Assembly (NCBI GenBank): GCA_002336985.1
Contig: DDFE01000192.1
Coordinates: 1-9,834, forward strand
Reading direction: 5' to 3'
Length of the DNA stretch: 9,834 nucleotides
Origin: Sphingomonadales bacterium UBA1936
Lineage (GTDB): Bacteria; Pseudomonadota; Alphaproteobacteria; Sphingomonadales; Sphingomonadaceae
Both the position numbers and the translations under genes were made by a program. Under the pieces are notes generated by a model. That model had not been told where the DNA came from, made no database searches, and saw only the letters and a list, made by a program, of their open reading frames with translations. Shown here piece by piece: positions 1 through 4,685 of this stretch (positions are counted from its first letter, which is position 1; each line of letters starts with the position of its first letter).

Positions 1-631
1 GCGGGTTGATCTCGATCTGCGCGGCATCGGTACCGAGGAACGCATCATACAGCTTCGACGCGGTGTTCGCCGCCTGCTTGGCGAGGTCGCCGGTCAGGCC
101 CAGCGCGGCCGCGACGGCGCGTCCGTGATGCGGCATGAAGCCGGTCGCGGGGTCGATGTCGAGCGTCTGGATCTTCTCGGGCGTGTCATGCGCCACCGCC
201 TCGATGTCCATGCCGCCCTCGGTCGAGACGACCATGCCGACGCGTCCCGACGCGCGGTTGACGAGGAGCGCGAGGTAGAATTCCTTTTCGATGTCGACGC
301 CGTCGGTGACGTACAGGCGGTTGACCTGCTTGCCCGCGTCGCCGGTCTGGATCGTCACCAGCGTGTTGCCGAGCATGTCGGTCGCTGCTGCGCGGACTTC
401 GTCGGCGGTCTTGGCGAGGCGCACGCCGCCCTTCGCATCGGGCCCGAGTTCGACGAACTTGCCCTTGCCGCGGCCACCCGCGTGGATCTGTGCCTTCACG
501 ACGTAAAGCGGTCCGGGGAGCTTGCCCGCCGCTGCAACTGCCTCGTCGATGCTCAGCGCAGCAAAGCCGGCGGGGACGGGAACGCCGAACTTGGCGAGCA
601 ATTCTTTGGCCTGGTATTCGTGGATGTTCAC
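1..631 (-). CDS. sucC: Succinyl-CoA ligase (ADP-forming) subunit beta, N-terminal half (runs off left edge)
   Basis: The beta subunit of succinyl-CoA synthetase interconverts succinyl-CoA and succinate with formation of ATP or GTP in the cytoplasmic TCA cycle; it pairs with the alpha subunit SucD, whose gene would be expected beyond the left edge. About 210 of the usual ~390-400 residues are present. The protein opens with MNIHEYQAKELLAKFGVPVP, the hallmark N-terminus, followed by the ATP-grasp nucleotide-binding segment VKAQIHAGGRGKGKF (residues 45-59; K46 and G53-R54-G55 match the E. coli ATP-binding positions) and later EKEFYLALLVNR and STEGGMDIE. The start is GTG at 629-631. An in-frame TGA lies two codons upstream, so no longer start is possible, and GGAG sits 9 nt before the GTG. 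The lipoprotein gene lies 66 nt upstream on the same strand. The identification is firm; only the C-terminal half is unseen. Confidence 0.97.
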   Translation of the reverse strand, partial: MNIHEYQAKELLAKFGVPVPAGFAALSIDEAVAAAGKLPGPLYVVKAQIHAGGRGKGKFVELGPDAKGGVRLAKTADEVRAAATDMLGNTLVTIQTGDAGKQVNRLYVTDGVDIEKEFYLALLVNRASGRVGMVVSTEGGMDIEAVAHDTPEKIQTLDIDPATGFMPHHGRAVAAALGLTGDLAKQAANTASKLYDAFLGTDAAQIEINP

Positions 632-664
632 GGGTCAGCGCTCCGGCTTGGGAAGGATGCCGGG

Positions 665-694
665 CCTAAAGCATGAGTCGCGCGCCCTTGCCAA
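665..694 (-). promoter_or_regulatory. Possible sigma70-type promoter for sucC
   Basis: On the minus strand TTGGCA (689-694) and TTTAGG (665-670) are separated by 18 nt. They lie in the 66-nt gap between the lipoprotein gene and sucC, about 33 nt before the GTG start. The -35 box is a good match and the -10 box is weak. sucC could instead be co-transcribed from upstream. Confidence 0.3.
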
Positions 695-697
695 CCC

Positions 698-1009
698 TTA
701 GCTTGCTATCGCGCACCCAAGCCCCGCTGTTGTCACGACGGTCAGGATTTGCGGATCGCCAAGCGCGTCGGCTTTCCGGATGAACTCCCGGACGGTCATC
801 TGGCCGATCGTCCGCTCGTTCAGCCCGGACAGGTGCGAGAGCCGCTGGAGCTGCCCGATCGACAGCCGGTCGACCATCCGCTGCGCCATGCAGGTCGCGA
901 TAGAGCGCGGCAGACCGGCGTCGATCAGTGCGGTGCGGACGCGGGTTTCCGGGGTGGCGCAGGCTGAAAGTGCGAGCAGGGGGAGGGCGAGAGCAAGGGC
1001 TTTGATCAT
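698..1009 (-). CDS. Small predicted lipoprotein of unknown function
   Basis: A 103-residue protein with a short positively charged start (MIK), a hydrophobic stretch (residues 4-14) and a lipobox LSAC with the lipidated cysteine at C17. This predicts export by Sec, lipidation, and cleavage by signal peptidase II, leaving a mature envelope protein of about 87 residues. The mature part looks helical (IDAGLPRSIATCMAQRMVDRL, then SIGQLQRLSHLSG and TVREFIRKADALGD) and has two further cysteines, C40 and C99. I do not recognise a named family. AGGAT lies 7 nt before the ATG (minus strand, 1017-1021), which supports this start. It lies directly upstream of sucC on the same strand, so co-transcription is possible, but nothing links it to the TCA cycle. 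The left copy of the hairpin repeat begins 20 nt upstream of its start codon. GC-rich codon use fits a native gene. Confidence 0.75.
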   Translation of the reverse strand: MIKALALALPLLALSACATPETRVRTALIDAGLPRSIATCMAQRMVDRLSIGQLQRLSHLSGLNERTIGQMTVREFIRKADALGDPQILTVVTTAGLGCAIAS

Positions 1010-1028
1010 GACGGCGATCCTATCTGAT

Positions 1029-1108
1029 CGTCATTCCCGCGAAAGCGGGGGGTATAGCGATAGCCGGGAAGTGGCGCACTTGCGACCACACCCGGCTAAA
1101 GCTCCATG
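1029..1108 (+). repeat. Left copy of an ~80 bp two-hairpin inverted repeat bounding the RHS island
   Basis: This segment matches the reverse complement of 3089-3167. The first 50 positions differ at 4 places and include a 22-nt identical run (1057-1078 against 3118-3139). The rest is more diverged and contains a 1-nt length change, but again shares CCGGCTAAAG and ends in ATG. Two stem-loops are visible. The first is CCCGC-GAAA-GCGGG (1036-1049). The second is a long interrupted one with stems AGCCGGG (1062-1068) with CCCGGCT (1091-1097), GTGG (1071-1074) with CCAC (1086-1089), and CGC (1075-1077) with GCG (1082-1084). The first hairpin resembles REP-like dispersed repeats common in proteobacteria (from memory). 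It sits in the promoter-side gap of the lipoprotein gene and just beyond the stop of the small membrane-protein gene, where it might also act as a transcription terminator. Confidence 0.85.
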
Positions 1109-1110
1109 AT

Positions 1111-1269
1111 TCAGTCGTCATCTTTCGATGACGTAATCAAATCTATTACAAACCACATTGTTGCAGTAGCCAATACAGAAATGATCGTAAAAGTACCCGA
1201 CCCAAGAAAATATAGCACAATAATAGTAACTATAGTTAAGAATGCTGCAATTATAGAAGATTTTTTCAT
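1111..1269 (-). CDS. Small two-helix membrane protein, candidate immunity protein for the RHS tip
   Basis: A 52-residue protein beginning MKKSSIIAAFLTIVTIIVLY. It has two hydrophobic segments, about residues 5-23 and 27-45, joined by a short GSGTF turn, and ends in the acidic SSKDDD tail, so it should lie in the inner membrane. The chosen ATG (1267-1269) is 4 nt past the TGA of the RHS gene, a spacing that suits translational coupling; no strong ribosome binding site is seen. An upstream in-frame ATG at 1303-1305 would add 12 residues (MPKSFNVKKDDT) and overlap the RHS gene by 32 nt. Polymorphic toxin systems typically place a small immunity gene directly after the toxin tip, and some immunity proteins are membrane proteins. 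The function here is inferred from position only. The gene is strikingly A+T-rich compared with its chromosomal neighbours, as is the adjoining RHS tip. It could alternatively be a spurious or decayed reading frame. Confidence 0.55.
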   Translation of the reverse strand: MKKSSIIAAFLTIVTIIVLYFLGSGTFTIISVLATATMWFVIDLITSSKDDD

Positions 1270-1273
1270 GGTA

Positions 1274-3091
1274 TCATCTTTTTTTACATTGAACGATTTG
1301 GGCATCTATTTTTGCGAGGTCAACAATGGTGCCCACTGCGGCGCTGGCAACCATGCCCCCGGCCCGCGCAGCATCAGGAACATCCCATGCAAATTTTGAA
1401 CCCCCAATTTCACCGCCTTTTTGTGACCAACCAACGCCAAATAATATCCGTACCACAGATTCTGCTACTCCTGCCCAATCGATTTTGAGAGTTTTAAGTT
1501 CGGCCTGAAGCGCAGGATTTACAAAGAGTTTTCCAGATGAATCAGAAATAATTCGACCATCAGGCGACCCCGGATATGATTTCATTCCGGGCGGGATAGC
1601 ATATGTACGACTTGTTGGACAATTGGAGGGTTCGTTTTCTTTTGGTTTTGGCTTTGGAGCATCACACTTCATTGGTATTTTGCACTCTGTGGGCGCTACA
1701 TCGACAAACGGGTCGAGTTCTTTTGGAATTTGCGGAAGCAAGTACCATGCATTGTTGCTACCTCCAACGCGGCCTGCGTCCGGATCGCTGACCTTTATCT
1801 TTTTGGCCGTAACCTCAATAACCGGACCATCATCTTCTAATCCATATGGATCAATTCGATTGACGGGGTCGCCGTTAACGTACCCGTACAGGTTCATGCC
1901 AGCATCGTACCCAATCGGATCGGTCTGCATGAACCGCCCGATCGCCGGATTGTAGATGCGGGCCTTGTAGTTCCACATGCCGAGTTCCGGCAGCCAGGTC
2001 TGGCCCGTGTAGCCGAACCGTCCGGCATTCCCCGATGCGGGGACGCCATATTCGTCATAGCGGTTGATCGTCGTCGCAGCACCGCTCGAATTGGTCACCG
2101 CGACCACACTGCCCCGCTCGTCCGGGATCAGCCAGCGACGGTCGCTCGTGCCGCTGCCTTCGTACCACACCAGCGGATTGTCGGTGCCGGGGCCGTACAC
2201 GTAGCGACGTACAAGCCCGGTGCCGGGTTCCATTTCAGCGATGAGATTACTGCCCAGCGAATCGCGATAAAGCGGTCCGCCCGAACTCGTGCCGTTGCTG
2301 GTATATGAGATTCGGCCAATTGCATCATAGGCAATTGCAGCACCGTTTCCGCCTGTCATCCGGTTTTCAGAGGAATAGCTGTAGCTTATGCTTCCAGCAC
2401 TATTGAGATTTCCACGCCCGTCATAACCGTACGATGCGCTTCCCTGCGACGCCAATTGGTTCAATCCGTTCGGCGTTTCGGTCAGATCGCGGTTTGAATG
2501 ACCATTCCACGCATAAGTGTCGTTATCGCGCGTGCTGCTCGCGATCTGGCTCGCTGGATTATAGGCGAAACTCGTCGTGACGTCGTTCGCGGTGCTAGCC
2601 AGGTCATGTGCCAGCGACGACAGGCGGGACACGGCGTCGTAGCTGTAGGTTGTCACAACACCATTGCCACGTGTTAGGGTCGCCATCCGACCTAGGTTGT
2701 CATAGCTGTAGGTCCCCAGCAGGCCACTTCCCGATGTTGCGCCGTTTTCGCGAACAGCACTCACTTCGCCGGTCACCAGATGGTCGTAATCGACATAGAA
2801 TGAGTCCGGATGGGTGATACGCGTAAGACGGCCGGCCAGATCATACTGCATCGTCTTCGTGCCGAGATAATTGCTGTATTCAGACGTTTGTCGCCTGAGC
2901 GCGTCATATCCGATAGCAACCGAGTCATAGCCCGCAACGAAAGCGGTCGGTCGAGAGAGGAGGTCGTAGCTGACGGTCAAATCAAGATCGTAGTAACCGA
3001 TGTTCGGTAAGTCCTTGAACGTCATCCGGTTGAGATTGTCGTAGTTTTTGGGCTGTCGATGCAGATTGAGGGAGACGCTACCCGAACGCAT
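1274..3091 (-). CDS. RHS/YD-repeat protein, C-terminal part with unrecognised tip domain (5'-truncated)
   Basis: A 605-residue frame. Residues 1-~340 contain many YD-type repeats (YDNLNRMTF, YDLLSRPTAF, YDLAGRLTRI, YSYDNLGRMATL, YSYDAVSRLSSL, YGYDGRGNLNSA), the strands that build the RHS shell. The RHS-associated core follows: GRFGYTGQTWLPELGMWNYKARIY, then GRFMQTDPIGYDAGMNLYGY, ending at DPYGL (residues 414-418). In RHS toxins the shell encloses a variable C-terminal tip released after this core. Here the tip is residues 419-605, with a Pro/Lys-rich linker (KPKPKENEPSN), a glycine-rich part and a final hydrophobic stretch (GGMVASAAVGTIVDL); I cannot assign it to a toxin family. Full-length RHS proteins usually exceed 1,000 residues and begin with signal, PAAR or attachment regions, all absent here. 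An in-frame TAA lies three codons upstream of the ATG, inside the right repeat, so the 5' part has been lost. Without it, expression and secretion are doubtful; it may be a silent cassette or a relic. The tip-coding part is A+T-richer than the core, as is usual for RHS genes. Confidence 0.9.
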   Translation of the reverse strand: MRSGSVSLNLHRQPKNYDNLNRMTFKDLPNIGYYDLDLTVSYDLLSRPTAFVAGYDSVAIGYDALRRQTSEYSNYLGTKTMQYDLAGRLTRITHPDSFYVDYDHLVTGEVSAVRENGATSGSGLLGTYSYDNLGRMATLTRGNGVVTTYSYDAVSRLSSLAHDLASTANDVTTSFAYNPASQIASSTRDNDTYAWNGHSNRDLTETPNGLNQLASQGSASYGYDGRGNLNSAGSISYSYSSENRMTGGNGAAIAYDAIGRISYTSNGTSSGGPLYRDSLGSNLIAEMEPGTGLVRRYVYGPGTDNPLVWYEGSGTSDRRWLIPDERGSVVAVTNSSGAATTINRYDEYGVPASGNAGRFGYTGQTWLPELGMWNYKARIYNPAIGRFMQTDPIGYDAGMNLYGYVNGDPVNRIDPYGLEDDGPVIEVTAKKIKVSDPDAGRVGGSNNAWYLLPQIPKELDPFVDVAPTECKIPMKCDAPKPKPKENEPSNCPTSRTYAIPPGMKSYPGSPDGRIISDSSGKLFVNPALQAELKTLKIDWAGVAESVVRILFGVGWSQKGGEIGGSKFAWDVPDAARAGGMVASAAVGTIVDLAKIDAQIVQCKKR

Positions 3092-3167
3092 CGAACTTTA
3101 GCCGGCGTGGTTTCGAATGCGCCACTTCCCGGCTATCGCCATGCCCCCCGCTTTCACGGGGATGACG
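3089..3167 (-). repeat. Right copy of the ~80 bp two-hairpin inverted repeat
   Basis: Reverse-complement partner of 1029-1108. On the minus strand it reads the same order of elements: CCCGT-GAAA-GCGGG (3147-3160; one stem pair is a G-T wobble), then AGCCGGG...GTGG...CCAC...CCGGCT, then CTAAAG and ATG. The outer stems of the second hairpin are kept, while the loop differs from the left copy (TTCGAA here; a CGC/GCG stem there). The inner end coincides with the start codon of the RHS frame (3089-3091), so the truncation point of the RHS gene is this repeat. The outer end lies about 30 nt before the crtZ start codon, so any crtZ promoter must overlap or abut the repeat. Confidence 0.85.
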
Positions 3168-3183
3168 CGGTAGCAGGACAAGA

Positions 3184-3189
3184 CTAAAG
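3184..3189 (+). promoter_or_regulatory. CTAAAG box before crtZ, possible -10 element
   Basis: CTAAAG ends 7 nt before the crtZ ATG, the same spacing as CTATAG before gyrB and CTACAG before ruvB. No good -35 box is seen at the usual distance; ATGACG (3162-3167) is the sequence there. AAGAGA next to it could instead serve as a weak ribosome binding site, so its role is uncertain. Confidence 0.25.
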
Positions 3190-3196
3190 AGATGCC

Positions 3197-3706
3197 ATGC
3201 CCATCTGGCTTGGCCTCCTGACCTTCGTCGCTACCGTCCTCGCGATGGAGGGCGTCGCTTACGTCGCGCATCGCTGGGTAATGCATGGCCCGGGATGGTT
3301 CCTGCACGAAAGCCACCATCGCCCGCGCGCCGGCAATTGGGAATTGAACGACCTGTACGCCGTGATCTTCGCGGTGCCGTCTTTCGTCCTCTTGCTCGGC
3401 GGAGTGCAGCTTGGCTGGGCGCCGTGGACCACATGGGTCGGGGCCGGCATCGCCGGCTATGGCGCAATCTATTTCGGGTTCCACGACGTGATCGTGCACC
3501 GAAGGATATCGACCGGATACGTTCCGCGATCGTCCTACATGAAGCGCATTGTCCAGGCGCACCGGTTGCACCACGTCGTCGAGACCAGGGAAGGAACCGT
3601 CAGCTTCGGCTTCCTCTGGGCGCCGAAGCCCGAGGTGCTGAAGGCCCAGCTGAAGGATCGCGGCCATGCAGGGGTCCGGGCACCCGCCGGAGCCGCTGCC
3701 GAATAA
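3197..3706 (+). CDS. crtZ: Beta-carotene 3-hydroxylase
   Basis: A 169-residue membrane diiron hydroxylase of the fatty acid hydroxylase superfamily. It adds hydroxyl groups to the 3 and 3' carbons of beta-carotene, giving zeaxanthin via cryptoxanthin; in sphingomonads zeaxanthin is a step towards nostoxanthin-type yellow pigments. The full set of iron-binding histidine clusters is present: HRWVMH (H25, H30), HESHH (H37, H40, H41), HDVIVH (H96, H101) and HRLHH (H122, H125, H126). Hydrophobic segments lie at about residues 5-24, 55-73 and 79-95. The length is normal for bacterial CrtZ. The start is the ATG at 3197, with CTAAAG 7 nt upstream and no strong Shine-Dalgarno. No other carotenoid genes are in the window. 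It converges with the AraC-type regulator gene, the two stop codons being 2 nt apart, and its upstream side abuts the inverted repeat of the RHS island. All catalytic residues are intact. Confidence 0.95.
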   Translation: MPIWLGLLTFVATVLAMEGVAYVAHRWVMHGPGWFLHESHHRPRAGNWELNDLYAVIFAVPSFVLLLGGVQLGWAPWTTWVGAGIAGYGAIYFGFHDVIVHRRISTGYVPRSSYMKRIVQAHRLHHVVETREGTVSFGFLWAPKPEVLKAQLKDRGHAGVRAPAGAAAE

Positions 3707-3708
3707 CC

Positions 3709-4545
3709 CTAGCTCAGGCCGTCGTGCCGCAGTTTCAGCACGGCGTTGAGCAGGGGGGTCTGCACGCGTTCGAACTGCCCCGGTGTCAGGCCGATGAAGT
3801 GGCGGAATTCACGATTGAGGTGCGACTGGTCGGAGAAGCGCAGCGCTGCGCGCTCTTCCGCATCAGGATCGCTGATCCCGCGGACCGCGGCCGCCATGTC
3901 GAGAAAGCGGCTGCGACGCAGGATCGCTTTCGGCGACATGCCGAACGTGGCGGCACAGCGCCGTTCGAGCGCGCGACCGGACAGGCCGAGCTGGATTGCG
4001 GCATCGGCCACGCGCATGGTGCTATCGTCGCGCGCGATTTTCTCGAACTGCGCCATCGCCGGATCGACAGTATAATTGTCCAGCGTAGCGAGCCGTTCTC
4101 GCACGCAATTTTCGATCGCCGCGATCACGGTCGCGTCATCGGGCGATCCGTTGAGCAAGTCGTCACACAGCGATCGTATGCAATCGCCCCAGATGTCCTC
4201 CAGCGCGAACATCTCGTCGGTGAAACTGTCTGCTTTCGCCTCGAACAGCCCGGCCCATCCGCTGGCACGCAAGGCCACGCCGACCACAACGAACGGTCCG
4301 CGGGATCGCACCGAAAATCCGCGCGAGTTCGGCCCGAAAAGGATGGCGGGCCCTTTTTTCCGCCATTCGCCCTCGCCGTAACGCGCAAACCAGTCGCCTT
4401 TCAGAATCAGGCGGATCATAGCGCTTTCGGACACGAGCTGGTCGAGAACCATGTAATCCGCAGGCAAGTTCGCGCGGAAAACGAAGAAATTGCGCACGTA
4501 TGGAACGAGATCGGACGGCGGTGCGTAGTTGCGCGATTCCAGCAT
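3709..4545 (-). CDS. AraC-family transcriptional regulator
   Basis: A 278-residue protein with an N-terminal sensor part (about residues 1-150, starting MLESRNYAPPSDLVPYVRNFFVFRA) and a C-terminal AraC-type DNA-binding region. In the latter, the first helix-turn-helix is around residues 177-205 (MRVADAAIQLGLSGRALERR, then FGMSPKAILRRSRF) and the second includes LRFSDQSHLNREFRHFIGLTPGQF, the signature end of the family. The sensor part resembles the small cupin-like domains seen ahead of many AraC regulators; its ligand is unknown. I chose the ATG at 4543-4545 because the residues of the longer 306-residue frame (start 4629) look non-conserved and Cys-rich, and because AGGGGGAT lies about 11-13 nt upstream of this ATG. 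It is divergent from gyrB and convergent with crtZ. Control of crtZ is possible but not shown, since the two genes share a 3' rather than a promoter side. Confidence 0.88.
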   Translation of the reverse strand: MLESRNYAPPSDLVPYVRNFFVFRANLPADYMVLDQLVSESAMIRLILKGDWFARYGEGEWRKKGPAILFGPNSRGFSVRSRGPFVVVGVALRASGWAGLFEAKADSFTDEMFALEDIWGDCIRSLCDDLLNGSPDDATVIAAIENCVRERLATLDNYTVDPAMAQFEKIARDDSTMRVADAAIQLGLSGRALERRCAATFGMSPKAILRRSRFLDMAAAVRGISDPDAEERAALRFSDQSHLNREFRHFIGLTPGQFERVQTPLLNAVLKLRHDGLS

Positions 4546-4650
4546 TGGTCCGCGCGATCCCCCTATGCAGTTGCTCCTGCGCCCCGATTCGCGATCATGC
4601 GCGCACGCGTAACAATTGCAACCCGACACACCACTGACAGCGCATTATGC

Positions 4651-4679
4651 TTGGGTTTCGGGCTGCGCGACCCTATAGA
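4651..4679 (+). promoter_or_regulatory. Likely gyrB promoter placing transcription start at or next to the ATG
   Basis: TTGGGT (4651-4656), a 17-nt spacer, then TATAGA (4674-4679). The transcription start expected 7 nt past the -10 box is position 4686, the A of the gyrB ATG. No Shine-Dalgarno sequence lies between box and ATG, so the message may be leaderless. This rests on consensus matching only. Confidence 0.5.
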
Positions 4680-4685
4680 CTCGTC

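Noticed and set aside
125..676. Plus-strand frame opposite sucC
   Set aside because: The minus-strand frame reads as SucC from the first residue; this one is its antisense shadow.
1029..1108. Single-unit CRISPR or intrinsic terminator reading of the hairpin repeat
   Set aside because: There is no array of spaced direct repeats, and no run of T follows the hairpins in a way that makes a standard terminator; the second, inverted copy at 3089-3167 fits a dispersed or boundary repeat better.
1106..1399. Plus-strand frame starting at the ATG in the left repeat
   Set aside because: Antisense to the small membrane-protein gene and the RHS tip, with no family resemblance; the ATG belongs to the repeat.
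4593..4621. Possible minus-strand promoter for the AraC gene (TTGCAA-17-ATGATC)
   Set aside because: The -10 box is a poor match and no second line of evidence supports it.
4546..4629. 28-residue N-terminal extension of the AraC-type protein
   Set aside because: The extension is Cys/Arg-rich and unlike the family, and a purine-rich ribosome binding site precedes the internal ATG at 4545.
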